Source: Micavibrio sp.
GTDB lineage: Bacteria; Pseudomonadota; Alphaproteobacteria; Micavibrionales; Micavibrionaceae
NCBI GenBank assembly: GCA_028290825.1
Contig: JAQGJB010000019.1
Coordinates: forward strand, 1-55,093
Length of the DNA: 55,093 bases
Direction: 5' to 3'
Shown: positions 42,418 through 52,796 of the stretch, one piece after another
Layout: every line of letters begins with the position of its first letter
Position numbering within the stretch: position 1 is the stretch's first letter
The notes under the pieces: model-generated
Seen by the model: only the letters and a program-made list of their open reading frames with translations
Databases searched by the model: none
What the model was told of the DNA's origin: nothing
Position numbers and translations under genes: made by a program

Positions 42418-43191
42418 TTATTCGTCCTTGTTCAGAGCAGCAATATTGCTGCGGATGTTGTTGGGGTTCAGGCTGCCGAAAACAATACTTGTAACGCCGG
42501 GTGTTCGGGCCACGAAATTGAGGTTACGCGCCGGATCGGGGGCATGCCCGGACCCCATCGCTTTTTTGATCAACACGGCCTTCTTCTTTTCCAGGGCATA
42601 ATGTATGACAGATTCTTCCTCGCGGTAATCGGGATTATAGGCGACCATGACGCAATCGCAAAGATCCGCCGCCTTTTTCCCGCCCGCTATGGTGTAGGTT
42701 GACACGCCGAAACTTGCAATATCGCCTTTCCCCTTAAGACGGTGGAGCGTCTCAAGCACATCCGTATTTTCAATGACGTCAAGATCGTCAAGCGTGGAAT
42801 GAACCAGAACGCAATCGAGGTGGTCCGTTTTAAGGCGGCGCAGGCTGCGCTCAACGCTCATTTCGGTGTGCTCGCGCGTGAAGATATGGCGTGAGGTTGT
42901 TCCATCAAATTCCTCTCCGGTTTTTGTGACCAGAAAAAATTTGTCACGTCTTTCGCCCAGCAATTGCCCGAGACGTTCTTCAGCTGTGCCATAGGCTGGT
43001 GCGGTATCCAGCAGGTTGATGCCATTCTCGATACACAGGTCCAGAATGCCGTTTATCGCACCGTCGTCAGGCAGGTCAAACCCTTGCGGATATTTGACGC
43101 CGGTGTTGCGCCCGAACTTGACTGTTCCAAGACCCAGGATACTCACATAGCGACCGCTCAGGCCGAACGCGCGTTGTTCAACTTTTTCCAT
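42418..43191 (-). CDS. Aldo/keto reductase
   Basis: A 257-residue TIM-barrel NADPH oxidoreductase. The tetrad elements are visible: D in [10 protein letters not shown] in the same segment, K in FLVTKTG and H in [10 protein letters not shown]. The start at 43191 (MEKVEQ) has AAGG upstream and overlaps the preceding FAD oxidoreductase gene by 34 bases; the longer frame to 43338 would overlap much more. It forms an operon with that gene. Substrate unknown. Confidence 0.9.
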   Translation of the reverse strand: MEKVEQRAFGLSGRYVSILGLGTVKFGRNTGVKYPQGFDLPDDGAINGILDLCIENGINLLDTAPAYGTAEERLGQLLGERRDKFFLVTKTGEEFDGTTSRHIFTREHTEMSVERSLRRLKTDHLDCVLVHSTLDDLDVIENTDVLETLHRLKGKGDIASFGVSTYTIAGGKKAADLCDCVMVAYNPDYREEESVIHYALEKKKAVLIKKAMGSGHAPDPARNLNFVARTPGVTSIVFGSLNPNNIRSNIAALNKDE

Positions 43192-44336
43192 GTCGCCTTT
43201 TCCCAGGGGTATTGCCCGATTTCTGCATGCGGCAGGGGCAATGCCTCGCCCGACGTTGTTGGTGTAATGCTTAGGTCTTTTACGCGCTCCATCACAAGAT
43301 CGCCAAAGCCCGGCGCGAAAGTCAGCTTGGCCGGCCACCCAAGCGAGATGTTGCCGATGGAGTGCAGGTAAGGACCGGGCGGCAATGCGCCTTTGTCGCT
43401 GAAAGGCTCCGCCCGGTCCCCGGACCAGACGGCATAATCTTTTGCGGCCCAGTCAATCTGGGGGAAGAGGTCCTGTAATTCACGGCAGGCGAAAGCCATT
43501 TGTTCGTCGTCGCTGAGGCCAACACCCTTTTCCGCAATATCCCCGCCCAGATACCAGACGAAGCCGCCATCCGCGCCCGGGTGACTGGTGATCGTCATGC
43601 GCGGTTTGGGATTGCCGACAATCCCGTGCGCGTAAAGGGGAAACGGAACGGAGGAGACCATCACCTGTTTGAGCGGGCGACGCTGGGTTTTACGATCGTT
43701 GATATCGAGAAATCTGAGGGCGTCCTCATTTCCCTGACCTGCGCAGAAAAAGATGGCTTTGGCACGGATAGTGACATTATCAACTGTAACCGATCCATCC
43801 TGATCGAGTGTGCTGACAGACCCTTTGTAAATTCTGCTTCGCACAGGGGCGGCCAGGGCCGCCAAAAGCGATTTGCTATCCAGAACTTCTTCCTTCATCA
43901 GGTAGACACTTCCCTTGAAATGAGGATGTCCCTTGAGTATTTCCGGCCACGCGGCACGTTCCAGTTTAACGGTATCGTCCTGCACCAGTTTGGCCGCGGC
44001 AAAAACCGCCATATCGGAAAGCATTCCTCCTGCGGGCCACATGATCTGTGACGGGCTGAGGATTTTTGTGGCGGAAAGATCGATATCACCCGAACCGTTC
44101 AGGCATCGTTCCCATCTCTCCGGCATTGCGGCGATGGAACGGGCATGGTCATTGACCTGCCCGGTGATGGCGTATTTCTGGCCGCCATGGATCATGCCTT
44201 GTGATGCCAGGGTCTGATCTCCGCCCAGCTTATCTTTCTCTATTAACACCGCGTCATAACCGGTGTCTACAAGCCGCCGTAGGGCCCAGAGACCCGCTAT
44301 ACCGCCGCCGAAGATGATGATATCTCGATTGATCAT
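43158..44336 (-). CDS. FAD-dependent oxidoreductase (DAO superfamily)
   Basis: A 392-residue flavoprotein with the N-terminal dinucleotide motif IIIFGGGIAGLWALRRL, an acidic residue ending the second strand (AVLIEKDKLGG) and the late FAD loop around SIGNISLGWPAKLTFAPG. It resembles glycine oxidase/D-amino-acid dehydrogenase-like proteins; the substrate is unknown. The start overlaps the upstream DUF6498 gene stop by 4 bases, and the downstream aldo/keto reductase is coupled. Confidence 0.85.
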   Translation of the reverse strand: MINRDIIIFGGGIAGLWALRRLVDTGYDAVLIEKDKLGGDQTLASQGMIHGGQKYAITGQVNDHARSIAAMPERWERCLNGSGDIDLSATKILSPSQIMWPAGGMLSDMAVFAAAKLVQDDTVKLERAAWPEILKGHPHFKGSVYLMKEEVLDSKSLLAALAAPVRSRIYKGSVSTLDQDGSVTVDNVTIRAKAIFFCAGQGNEDALRFLDINDRKTQRRPLKQVMVSSVPFPLYAHGIVGNPKPRMTITSHPGADGGFVWYLGGDIAEKGVGLSDDEQMAFACRELQDLFPQIDWAAKDYAVWSGDRAEPFSDKGALPPGPYLHSIGNISLGWPAKLTFAPGFGDLVMERVKDLSITPTTSGEALPLPHAEIGQYPWEKATWKKLNNARSA

Positions 44337-44998
44337 AATGACACTGTCGTCTTTATAGGCTTATGAATTTGTCTGTGAAGAACAATATCTATACATATTT
44401 TAATAACAACGAGCAAAAGTAATGCCGCAATACTTGAACCGGACTTTTCTGCGAGAAAACCGCCCAGAAGAATTACGATGTGCAAAATCACAACTCGCCC
44501 ATAGGGCCGAAACATAAGAATATCTACTTTAGATGAAGCATATTCTTTTCGGATGATAAAATTATAGACGTAAGAAAATAAGTGAGAGCCCAAAATGGAA
44601 AGAGCTGCATAAAATAATGCGTGTCCTGGCAGGAAAGGTTCATATAAGGAAGGCCAGTATTCTGCTTTAATGGCACCTTTAGTAAAAGGCCCGTCACCAA
44701 ATATGGCATAGATCAATACGCCATGCCCCAAAGTGAACAATCCGTAATGGGCGCAAAAAAAACAGATACGAAACAGGGTGCCGATTAGCCGGAAAATCCC
44801 CCCGGCTATAAGTCCGACTGTAAGCATCTTTAGAATAGTAAATAAGCCAATTGCCAGATTTTCCACCCAAAAAACAAGCAGAATATCAAGGACATTCCAG
44901 CCAAGAAAAACAACGCCATAAACCGGAATTAAGTTAGCAATGATTAGCACAATGATCGATGGTTCAAGACGAAAGGTTTCTTTCTTCAATTCATCCAT
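44333..44998 (-). CDS. DUF6498-type integral membrane protein
   Basis: A 221-residue hydrophobic protein with about six helices. It starts with IIVLIIANLIPVYGVVFLGW and LLVFWVENLAIGLF, the pattern of DUF6498 proteins (unknown function). The start is ATG 44998, not the TTG one codon earlier. Base composition is more AT-rich than the operon genes that follow, which hints at separate acquisition. Confidence 0.75.
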   Translation of the reverse strand: MDELKKETFRLEPSIIVLIIANLIPVYGVVFLGWNVLDILLVFWVENLAIGLFTILKMLTVGLIAGGIFRLIGTLFRICFFCAHYGLFTLGHGVLIYAIFGDGPFTKGAIKAEYWPSLYEPFLPGHALFYAALSILGSHLFSYVYNFIIRKEYASSKVDILMFRPYGRVVILHIVILLGGFLAEKSGSSIAALLLLVVIKICIDIVLHRQIHKPIKTTVSL

Positions 44999-45057
44999 CA
45001 ATAAGATCCAGATTAGGCCCGGTTTAAACTCTAGATTCTAAGTCTAGCCAGTTAGTT

Positions 45058-46509
45058 TTAGTTCAGTTTTTTCTTCAGCAGTTCATTGACCATATCCGGA
45101 TTCGCTTTGCCCTGCGATTTTTTCAGGACCTGACCGACGAAGAAGCCGAACAGTTTATCCTTGCCGCCTTTGTAAGCAGCAACATTGTCGGGGTTCTCAG
45201 CGATGACTTCATCAACGATCTTTTCAATCGCTCCGCTATCCGTCACCTGTTTCAGGCCTTTGGTTTCAATGATACTGTCCGGGTTATTGCCAGTCGCATA
45301 CATTTCGGCGAACACATCCTTGGCGATCTTGCCGGAGATTGTGCTGTCGCTGATCCGCGCGATCAGCAGGCCGAGATTTTCGGCGCTGACCGGGCTTTCG
45401 CTGATAGGTTTCTGATCCTTGTTGAGGAGCGCCAGAAGTTCGTTCAGCGTCCAGTTAGCGGCCAGCTTGGCGTCACGGCCCTTGGCTACCAGCTCATAGA
45501 AATCGGCTCGTGACCGTTCCGCGATCAACACACCGGCATCATAGGAAGAGAGGCCGAATTCGCTCATAAAACGATGCTTCTTCTGATCCGGAAGTTCGGG
45601 CAGGGTTTCCTTTATCTTCAGAACCCATTCGTTTTTGAGTTCCAGCGGCAGGAGATCCGGGTCCGGGAAATAACGGTAATCATGCGCCTCTTCCTTGGAC
45701 CGCATCGAACGGGTTTCGCCCTTGCTCGGATCCCACAGGCGTGTTTCCTGTTTGATCGACCCTCCAGCTTCAAGAACTTCAACCTGGCGGCGGCTTTCGT
45801 AATCCACGGCCATCTGCACGGCTTTCAGGGAATTGACGTTCTTGATTTCGCAACGTGTGCCAAGCGGGTCACCGGGCTTGCGCATCGAAACGTTGACGTC
45901 GGCGCGCATTGACCCTTCTTCCATGTTGCCATTGCAGGTGCCAAGATACTGCAAAATCATCCGCAGTTTGGCGAGATAGGCAACCGCTTCGTCCGCACCG
46001 CGTATATCCGGCTCCGACACAATTTCCATCAGGGCGCAGCCCGAACGGTTCAGGTCGACATAGGATTTAGTCGGGTGCTGGTCGTGAACCGATTTACCCG
46101 CATCCTGTTCAAGGTGCAGACGGGTAACACCGATGGTTTTAACCGAACCATCGGGCATATCGATTTCAATTGCGCCCTTGCCGACGATCGGGTGCAGGAA
46201 CTGGGAAATCTGATAACCCTGCGGCAGGTCGGGGTAAAAATAGTTCTTCCGCTCGAACACGGAGTAGAGATTGATTTCGCTGTTGATACCAAGGCCAGTA
46301 CGGACCGCCTGCTCAACGCAATATTCGTTCAGTACGGGCAGCATTCCAGGCATCGCGGCATCAACCAGGCTGACCTGGCTGTTGGGCGCCGCGCCAAATT
46401 CGGTGGAGGAACCGGAGAACAGTTTTGATTTCGTCGTAATCTGCGCATGTACCTCCATACCGATCACGATTTCCCAATCGCCTGTTTGTCCTTTAACGAT
46501 CTGTGCCAT
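45058..46509 (-). CDS. gatB: Asp-tRNA(Asn)/Glu-tRNA(Gln) amidotransferase subunit B
   Basis: A 483-residue GatB, which phosphorylates and transamidates misacylated Glu-tRNA(Gln) and/or Asp-tRNA(Asn). Signatures include [24 protein letters not shown], the C-terminal GatB/YqeY domain (about 335-480) with [19 protein letters not shown]. Last gene of the gatC-gatA-x-gatB cluster. Confidence 0.98.
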   Translation of the reverse strand: MAQIVKGQTGDWEIVIGMEVHAQITTKSKLFSGSSTEFGAAPNSQVSLVDAAMPGMLPVLNEYCVEQAVRTGLGINSEINLYSVFERKNYFYPDLPQGYQISQFLHPIVGKGAIEIDMPDGSVKTIGVTRLHLEQDAGKSVHDQHPTKSYVDLNRSGCALMEIVSEPDIRGADEAVAYLAKLRMILQYLGTCNGNMEEGSMRADVNVSMRKPGDPLGTRCEIKNVNSLKAVQMAVDYESRRQVEVLEAGGSIKQETRLWDPSKGETRSMRSKEEAHDYRYFPDPDLLPLELKNEWVLKIKETLPELPDQKKHRFMSEFGLSSYDAGVLIAERSRADFYELVAKGRDAKLAANWTLNELLALLNKDQKPISESPVSAENLGLLIARISDSTISGKIAKDVFAEMYATGNNPDSIIETKGLKQVTDSGAIEKIVDEVIAENPDNVAAYKGGKDKLFGFFVGQVLKKSQGKANPDMVNELLKKKLN

Positions 46510-46520
46510 GTCTTTTGTCC

Positions 46521-47084
46521 TTACTTCTGGTCATGCATACAAGTGTAAATGAAATTTTCCGCTGCGCCGCGAATGCGCTGGCTTCCCATCATGCGTGGAA
46601 AGATGTCCGTAACCTTCGGTTCGGCCTGAAGGATGGTGAGCATGATGTCTTCGCTGGCGGCGTCAATGTAATCACCGGTTCGCGCCGCCATGCATTCGCA
46701 CATACCGGTCGTATCGCGCAGCATAAACTGCTTGATTTTCTTATCGCGCATGCACTGGGCCGCAAGCTCTTTCTGCACCGGCAGTTTCATGCAAGGACCA
46801 TAGACATTGACCAGCATCTTGTTGTAGCGCGCCCGTCCGTCCTTATTGGCCGGGTCGGCTGACATGTAAGTGATGTCTTCCAGGGTCAGTTCGCCCATCA
46901 TCCGTGCTGCGGCACAGCTGCAAAGGCTCATTTGTCCCTCCGCATCCATGCGCGGGTCTTCGTGCCCCATACAGGAGGTATAATAGGTATTGGCGACTTT
47001 TTGCGTAACTGGCTTTTCCGCCAATGCCGTTCCCGGCATCAGCAATGTCAAAAGTGCGATCAGTGCAAAACCGATCCTTATCAA
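46521..47084 (-). CDS. Exported Cys-rich protein with internal duplication, inside the gat operon
   Basis: A 187-residue protein with signal peptide (about 1-22, ending ALAEK) and two related halves: [20 protein letters not shown] and [14 protein letters not shown], each with a C-x-C-(x)-A-A-R core preceded by a further Cys. It is probably a disulfide-bonded periplasmic protein. The start is TTG directly after the gatA TAA, with AAGGCGG upstream, so it is coupled to gatA. No link between a periplasmic protein and tRNA amidation is known to me; it is likely a lineage-specific insertion. Confidence 0.7.
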   Translation of the reverse strand: MIRIGFALIALLTLLMPGTALAEKPVTQKVANTYYTSCMGHEDPRMDAEGQMSLCSCAAARMMGELTLEDITYMSADPANKDGRARYNKMLVNVYGPCMKLPVQKELAAQCMRDKKIKQFMLRDTTGMCECMAARTGDYIDAASEDIMLTILQAEPKVTDIFPRMMGSQRIRGAAENFIYTCMHDQK

Positions 47085-48572
47085 TTACGCCGCCTTTTTC
47101 ATCAGCATGGCGGGCAGCGCGGTAATCGCCGCAGCCTTTTCGATTACATGACCGACACGCAGCACCGTCGCCTCATCCCATGGCTTGCCAATGATCTGCA
47201 GACCAAGCGGAAGCCCGTCGCTGCTCATGCCCGCCGGAACCGACATACCGGGCAGTCCGGCAAGCGAAGCCGGAATGGTGAAAACATCGTTCAGGTACAT
47301 TTTAACCGGATCATCCTCATTCTCGCCAATCGCAAATGCGGCGGACGGGGCGGTTGGTGACAGCAGAACGTCGCATTTCTCATACGCCTTGGCAAAATCC
47401 TCGGCGATCAGGCGGCGGATTTTCTGCGCCTTGGTGTAATACGCATCGTAATACCCGGCGGAAAGAACGTAGGTGCCTATCATGATACGGCGTTTGACTT
47501 CGTTGCCGAACCCTTGCGCACGCGTTTTTTCGTATGTCTCGGTCAGGTCCTTGCCCTCAACGCGCAGGCCATAACGAACGCCGTCATAACGCGCCAGGTT
47601 TGAAGAACATTCGGCAGGGGCGAGAATGTAATAAACCGGCAGCGCATATTTCGAATGCGGCAGGGATACATCGATAATCTCCGCCCCCTCAGACCGCAGC
47701 CAGTCTTTTCCCTGTTCCCAAAGCTTGGCTATTTCCGCAGGCAGGCCATCAACATTATATTCCTTTGGAATACCGACACGCAGGCCCTTGATGCTGCCGG
47801 ACAGGGCAGCGCGGAAATCCGGCACCGGCTGATTGGCGGAAGTGGAATCTTTCGGGTCATACCCCGACATGGATTGCAGCATGATAGCGCAATCCTCTAC
47901 CGTCCTCGCAAACGGTCCTGCCTGATCGAGGGAGGAAGCGAAGGCAATAATGCCCCAGCGTGAGCAACGGCCATAGGTCGGCTTGATTCCCGCGATACCG
48001 CAGAAACTTGCAGGCTGACGGATCGAGCCGCCGGTGTCGGTGCCGGTCGAACCCATCGCCGCGCGGGCCGCCACAATCGCCGCCGAACCACCGGACGAAC
48101 CGCCGGGAACCAGATCCGCATTATCTCCCGTGCTGCGTTTCCATGGGTTGATCACGTTGCCATAGGCCGAGGTGGTGTTCGACGATCCCATCGCGAATTC
48201 ATCAAGGCTTGTTTTGCCCAGCATGATCGCGCCGTCACGCATCAAATTTCCGCTGACCGTGGAATCATAGGTCGGTATAAAGTTTTCGAGGATCTTGCTC
48301 GACGCCGTGGTGCGAACACCCTTGGTGCAATAGAGGTCCTTGATTGCCAGTGGAATGCCTTCCAGCAGACCGGCTTCGCCCTTTGCCCGGCGCTTATCCG
48401 ATGCTTCCGCCTGTTCAACCGCAATTTCCGGCGTCTCGGTAACATACGCGTTCAGGTGACGGAACTCGGAGGTCGCCTTTACATGCGCTTCGGTAAGCTC
48501 CTTGGCGGTGAAGTCTTTTTTCTTCAGGGCGTCCAGGGCTTCGGCAATGGTCAGGTGTGTTAAATTGGTCAT
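47085..48572 (-). CDS. gatA: Asp-tRNA(Asn)/Glu-tRNA(Gln) amidotransferase subunit A
   Basis: A 495-residue amidase-signature enzyme that releases ammonia from glutamine for GatB. The catalytic triad Ser-cisSer-Lys is visible as S183 ([12 protein letters not shown]), S159 (GGSSGGSAA) and K78 ([11 protein letters not shown]). It follows gatC by 3 bases. Confidence 0.98.
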   Translation of the reverse strand: MTNLTHLTIAEALDALKKKDFTAKELTEAHVKATSEFRHLNAYVTETPEIAVEQAEASDKRRAKGEAGLLEGIPLAIKDLYCTKGVRTTASSKILENFIPTYDSTVSGNLMRDGAIMLGKTSLDEFAMGSSNTTSAYGNVINPWKRSTGDNADLVPGGSSGGSAAIVAARAAMGSTGTDTGGSIRQPASFCGIAGIKPTYGRCSRWGIIAFASSLDQAGPFARTVEDCAIMLQSMSGYDPKDSTSANQPVPDFRAALSGSIKGLRVGIPKEYNVDGLPAEIAKLWEQGKDWLRSEGAEIIDVSLPHSKYALPVYYILAPAECSSNLARYDGVRYGLRVEGKDLTETYEKTRAQGFGNEVKRRIMIGTYVLSAGYYDAYYTKAQKIRRLIAEDFAKAYEKCDVLLSPTAPSAAFAIGENEDDPVKMYLNDVFTIPASLAGLPGMSVPAGMSSDGLPLGLQIIGKPWDEATVLRVGHVIEKAAAITALPAMLMKKAA

Positions 48573-48575
48573 GGT

Positions 48576-48857
48576 TTACTCCACCACTTTCGGAACAACA
48601 AAAAATCCTTCAACCGCTTCCGGGGCGTTGGCCAGAATATCGTCCTGAATGCCGCCATCGGTCACTTCATCCTTGCGCAATGGCGTCGGCAGGTCGATCA
48701 CGCTCGATAACGGTTTGACGTTATCGGTATTGACCTCGCTCATCTGCTCGATCCATTTGAAAATCCCGCCAAGCTGGGCGGCGTATTTTTCCTGCTCTTC
48801 CTCCGTTACATGGAGGCGGGCGAGGGTGGCGACTTTCTTGACGGTGGCTTTATCCAT
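48576..48857 (-). CDS. gatC: Asp-tRNA(Asn)/Glu-tRNA(Gln) amidotransferase subunit C
   Basis: A 93-residue GatC, the small subunit that stabilises GatA. Typical features: VKKVATLARLHVTEEE, LGGIFKWIEQMSEVNTDNV and the C-terminal EGFFVVPKVVE. First gene of the operon, divergent from ruvX. Confidence 0.97.
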   Translation of the reverse strand: MDKATVKKVATLARLHVTEEEQEKYAAQLGGIFKWIEQMSEVNTDNVKPLSSVIDLPTPLRKDEVTDGGIQDDILANAPEAVEGFFVVPKVVE

Positions 48858-48930
48858 TGGATCTCTCGAAACGCTTGGTTTAAATCGGTTTTTAGCTTGG
48901 TTTTTCTACCATCCGCCCTATGATGGCGCA

Positions 48931-49416
48931 ATGCCTATCGGACTTTTAAAAGACATTGCCGCCAAACTACCGCCCGGAAAACGCCTTCTCGGGCTAGATA
49001 TCGGCACTAAAACGATCGGCCTCGCTTTGTCCGACTCTTCTCATAACATTGCGACACCTTTAAGGACGGTCCGGAGGGAAAAATTCACCCTCGATATTCT
49101 GGACATGAAGAGGGAGATCGACCAGTTCGAAGTGGGCGGCTATGTCCTCGGATTCCCTTTAAATATGGATGGAAGCGAAGGGCCGCGCTGCCAGTCGGTC
49201 CGGCATTTCGCCGAAGAAATGCGTAACCACCCGGAAATTTTCGGCCCCAATCCCTGGATTGCCTTTTGGGACGAGCGCCTGTCCACGGCGGCTGTAGAGG
49301 ATTTTCTGGTTGAAACTGTGGATATGCGGAGAACAAAAAGAAAACTCATTATCGACTCTTTAGCAGCACAACATATTTTGCAAGGCGCATTAGAATTTAT
49401 AACATCCTCAAGGTAA
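48931..49416 (+). CDS. ruvX: Holliday junction resolvase-like protein RuvX/YqgF
   Basis: A 161-residue RNase-H-fold protein involved in pre-16S rRNA 5' processing and proposed Holliday-junction resolution. D23 opens the fold (LLGLDIGTKTIGLA); PLNMDGSEGPRC and WDERLSTAAVEDFL carry further motif residues. The ATG at 48931 is the right start; a much longer frame would run through gatC on the other strand. Confidence 0.93.
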   Translation: MPIGLLKDIAAKLPPGKRLLGLDIGTKTIGLALSDSSHNIATPLRTVRREKFTLDILDMKREIDQFEVGGYVLGFPLNMDGSEGPRCQSVRHFAEEMRNHPEIFGPNPWIAFWDERLSTAAVEDFLVETVDMRRTKRKLIIDSLAAQHILQGALEFITSSR

Positions 49417-49587
49417 GATTATTCTAATCAATAATTTCTCTTGGTAATAAAGTTGCAAATCTTTTCGAAAGTTAAGCAGCTCCCTGTTTTTCATGATTTT
49501 TTCTTGTGTGCAAAGCAGCATAAGCGCATCCTTTTCTAGAGAAAAGAAAGGGCAACAAGCCCGAAAACGAAGAGTAGGGGGTTGAAT

Positions 49588-50499
49588 ATGTATATTTCCG
49601 ATGAGCTTCGCCAGCAGGTCCGTATGCAGCAATTTCGTGATGCTTTAAGCGGCGTAAAAAAAGTGCAATCGCCAGGCCCGGAAAAAAGAGTTTCGGATTT
49701 TGGTATCAGCGAAAAAATCGATCCGGAAAATCCGGGTGATTTTGCACCGCTGATCAGCAGTCTGGCGCGGGAAGGTGCGATCGAGGATGCCCTTGCGAAT
49801 GGTGATGAGCATGCTATCACCCAGCTTGAAAAAGAGCCTTCGCCAGTTTTGCAGAAAATCTCATCCGGCGATAGTGTCGCGGCCCTTCAGAAAATGAGAA
49901 CCGGTGGGGCGGCGACCGATACTGACCGCATAGAAGCCGTTATCAGCCGCAAGGCCTCGGTTCAGACAAGCTGCGATTACCTCGAGCGACCACGGCACGA
50001 TACCTTCAATACCCTTGCCGCACATAACGCTGCCCTGGACATCAGTAACAACGCAGATCCCCGGAAACATGATGTTAACGCTGTGCAGATGATGATGGAA
50101 AACATCTTCGACTGGGACAGTCACGATCGTCATAATGGTGAAAACATGACCCCGCCGCAATATTACAAGCTGGCCAAATCATTGCGCGTAAACCTGGAGG
50201 CGGCTTGCCCCGTCATGAAGAACGACAGGATCTTCGATCACTTCGAAATGCTCGCCAACCGGTTCATGGGTGATTTTCTGATTACCAAAGCCAGAACGCA
50301 GGAGATTGTTGAGGCAGGCTTTATGGCCCAGATCGGCGATGTACAGTCACTCGATATCCTGCGTGAAAGATTGTGCAAAACGGCGGCCTTCTATGATCGT
50401 TTTTATCCCAACCTTGGCCATCCCGGGAAATTGCCAATGAAGGCGATTGCGAACGCCATGGAAAAACACGCAGACCGCGGCGGTTCGCTGACCCCGTAA
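49588..50499 (+). CDS. Hypothetical protein, 303 residues
   Basis: A soluble, mostly helical protein with no recognised family. It has a charged N-terminal part (1-130) and a helical C-terminal part (about 150-300) with HDVNAVQMMMENIFDWDSHD and YYKLAKSLRVNLE. No signal peptide. AGGGG stands 8 bases before the ATG at 49588. Its stop abuts that of the convergent metalloprotease gene with no gap. Confidence 0.75.
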   Translation: MYISDELRQQVRMQQFRDALSGVKKVQSPGPEKRVSDFGISEKIDPENPGDFAPLISSLAREGAIEDALANGDEHAITQLEKEPSPVLQKISSGDSVAALQKMRTGGAATDTDRIEAVISRKASVQTSCDYLERPRHDTFNTLAAHNAALDISNNADPRKHDVNAVQMMMENIFDWDSHDRHNGENMTPPQYYKLAKSLRVNLEAACPVMKNDRIFDHFEMLANRFMGDFLITKARTQEIVEAGFMAQIGDVQSLDILRERLCKTAAFYDRFYPNLGHPGKLPMKAIANAMEKHADRGGSLTP

Positions 50500-51234
50500 T
50501 CAGCCGTAACGCATAAGGTTGTGTCCGTGCTTTTTCATCCAGCCATGCCCGCCTGCGAAATCGGCGGACAGCTTTTCACACAACGCCCAGAACCTTGTTT
50601 TGTGATTCATATGAATAAGATGTGCGACCTCATGCGCGACAACATAATCCAGCGCGGGCAGGGGCGCGAGGATAAGTCGCCAGGAAAACGATAGATTACC
50701 CTCCTGCGAACAACTGCCCCAGCGTGTCGAGGTGTCGCGGATGCTGATGGCATTGATCGGTTTGTTGATGACCGCCGCTTTTTCATGGGCGATACGGGTA
50801 ATTTCACTGCGGGCAAGGGTTTTCAGGTAACGCGCAATCCGTAACGAAGGATCGTCCTGGTTTGTAACGACAATTAAAGCCTGGTCGGCAAGAGTAATGG
50901 TGGTGCGCCGTATATCGGGATTGTGCTCGACCCGGATTGTCCTATCCTGACCAAGAATACAAATAACCGCGCCATCGACAAAGGGAATGGCATCCGGTTC
51001 GCGCGCCGCATGTTTCTCGATCCAGTCTTCGTATTGTCGCGCAAAGGCCAGAGCCGATTTCAGGCTCGCCCGCTTCGGCATCACCAGGTAAATAAGGCCG
51101 GTCTTGGCATCGAGGCGCAGCGCCAGACGCTTCGCCCGCGCCGATACCCGCATCCGCAAAGATGGGTGAATGGCGGCAAGATCGGCGGCGTAGGGGTCCA
51201 GTGTCGTGCTGGCGGTGGAGCGGAAGAGACGCAT
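50500..51234 (-). CDS. YgjP/SprT-type zinc metalloprotease (M48-like, DUF45)
   Basis: A 244-residue protein with the zinc motif HEVAHLIHMNH at about residues 201-211 and the family segment TRWGSCSQEGNLSFSWRLILAP-like (about 170-190) before it. No signal peptide. Function is not well defined in the family. An alternative TTG start lies three codons earlier at 51243. Confidence 0.9.
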   Translation of the reverse strand: MRLFRSTASTTLDPYAADLAAIHPSLRMRVSARAKRLALRLDAKTGLIYLVMPKRASLKSALAFARQYEDWIEKHAAREPDAIPFVDGAVICILGQDRTIRVEHNPDIRRTTITLADQALIVVTNQDDPSLRIARYLKTLARSEITRIAHEKAAVINKPINAISIRDTSTRWGSCSQEGNLSFSWRLILAPLPALDYVVAHEVAHLIHMNHKTRFWALCEKLSADFAGGHGWMKKHGHNLMRYG

Positions 51235-51296
51235 GGACAGCAATATATTCCGCCATGCCTGTCAGGTAAAGGGATTAAGGCCTGACAAAAGGCCGC

Positions 51297-52649
51297 CTAA
51301 TGCAGGTCGTGGCCGAAATAATCGGGAAGGGCCGGTGTAACGGCAGGCGGCTTCCTATCGGCGTCGTGCGGTGTCTTGGTTACAGATGGGCTGTCAAAGA
51401 GAATGACCTTTTTCCCTTCGGCCTTGTACACAAAATTTGCGACGAGGTTAGGGTCCATAACCGTGTAATGATCGGCCCCGTTACAGATATGATGGAACTT
51501 CATTGAAAGAGGAAGATTCCCGGCAAGTTTGTGAACAATGGAAGTCTGGCCCAGCCCGACAATTTTATCATGGTCGCCTTCCAGTGTCAGGATGGCGGTC
51601 TTGGTGATCGCGCCAGGGTTAACAGGCACACCACGATGTTTCATCGTTCCGTTGCCGATAGGATTGGTTTTAAAATACCGGATCATATCAAGCCAGTGTT
51701 CGCGGGGAATATCAAAGGTGGATTCGTATTCATCGCATTCCGCCGTGAGTTTCGCGGCTTCAACCGTATGGCCCAGATAGGTGTGCTGTAGCAGGGAATT
51801 GTAAACCTGCAACCGTTTGGCGGGATCAGCGCAGGAGAGCGCCATAAGCTGTGTCCTGCCGGAATAAACCGGCCTGCCTGCACCCGCATGTTCCAGAGGG
51901 ACTTGACTGATGAGGCCTTCGAATTCGTTCATCGAATGATCGCGCGCCAATTTTCCGACTCCCGTTTCCGAGATCGTCGGATCGATCGGGCCGGCGACAA
52001 GGATCATGGATAAAGGCTGAGCCGGGGATTGTTTTGCCGCCAGCAGCGAGACAGCCGACAAAACCGGAACGGTTGATTGTGAATAGCCCAGAACGTGTGT
52101 ATTCGGTCCGATGGTTTCAATAAAGCTCTGAACGTAATCGATCTGGTCGTCGAGATCGAACTTGCCCGCATTGATAGGAACCATCCGCGCATCGGTCCAG
52201 TCGGTCACATAAATATCGTGATCGGGCAGCAGGTTCCGTACTGTTTCGCGGAAGATTGTGGCGTGGTGGCCGGACATCGGCGCGACCAGCAAAAGCTTTG
52301 GCTGCTGGCCGAGATTAATCGGTGCCTGCGCTTCAGAGGGTTCACGTTTGAAGTGCTTGAGCACGCCGAAAGGCCCGCCTGCAATGGCTTCTTCGGTCAC
52401 ACGGAAGTTCTGGCCGTCGATGACTGTGCTGCCGATATTGAAGGACGGTTTTGTATTGGCACGGCCAAAGCGGTGCGAAAGGGTGGCTGCGGTCGACGAA
52501 GCCTGCGCCAGCATATCATAGCTTTTGCTCAGGCCGGGGGCAACCCAGCCGGTAATCTGACTCATCGTGCGAAAAAAACTGGTCTGCGCGTCCATGCCTG
52601 AGGCCGCGGCATGAAATGCATCCCTGAAATAAATACTCGAATCGTACAT
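51297..52649 (-). CDS. phaZ: Polyhydroxyalkanoate depolymerase-family protein, Ser-type elbow
   Basis: A 450-residue alpha/beta hydrolase of the intracellular PHA depolymerase family: LLLVAPMSGHHATIFRETVRNLLPDHD, YVTDWTDARMVP and GKFDLDDQIDYV are hallmark segments. The nucleophile elbow reads LGYSQSTVPV with Ser190, where the family usually has Cys. The Asp (LEGDHDKIVG) and His (GADHYTVM) of the triad are present. It degrades stored PHB or has diverged to another polyester. Tandem with the Cys-type paralogue, 148 bases away. Confidence 0.9.
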   Translation of the reverse strand: MYDSSIYFRDAFHAAASGMDAQTSFFRTMSQITGWVAPGLSKSYDMLAQASSTAATLSHRFGRANTKPSFNIGSTVIDGQNFRVTEEAIAGGPFGVLKHFKREPSEAQAPINLGQQPKLLLVAPMSGHHATIFRETVRNLLPDHDIYVTDWTDARMVPINAGKFDLDDQIDYVQSFIETIGPNTHVLGYSQSTVPVLSAVSLLAAKQSPAQPLSMILVAGPIDPTISETGVGKLARDHSMNEFEGLISQVPLEHAGAGRPVYSGRTQLMALSCADPAKRLQVYNSLLQHTYLGHTVEAAKLTAECDEYESTFDIPREHWLDMIRYFKTNPIGNGTMKHRGVPVNPGAITKTAILTLEGDHDKIVGLGQTSIVHKLAGNLPLSMKFHHICNGADHYTVMDPNLVANFVYKAEGKKVILFDSPSVTKTPHDADRKPPAVTPALPDYFGHDLH

Positions 52650-52748
52650 CTGTGTTTTTTATCCCTCAGGCTTCCGTTTGTCGAAAGTCTTCAGGGATTG
52701 TAACAGCACACACACCGCATCACTGAGAAATTTCAGTTGTGCTTTGCA

Positions 52749-52769
52749 ACAAGCCCCCGGCGGGCTTGT
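52749..52769 (-). other. Hairpin between the two phaZ genes
   Basis: Perfect 8-base stem ACAAGCCC/GGGCTTGT with a 5-base loop, 28 bases after the stop of the upstream phaZ on the minus strand. The T-run is missing, so Rho-independent termination is doubtful. Confidence 0.55.
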
Positions 52770-52796
52770 GAGTAACGTGCAGAAAAGCCTTTAAAA

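Noticed and set aside
48649-48930. Upstream extension of ruvX
   Set aside because: It would run through most of gatC on the other strand; the RuvX family begins near the ATG at 48931.
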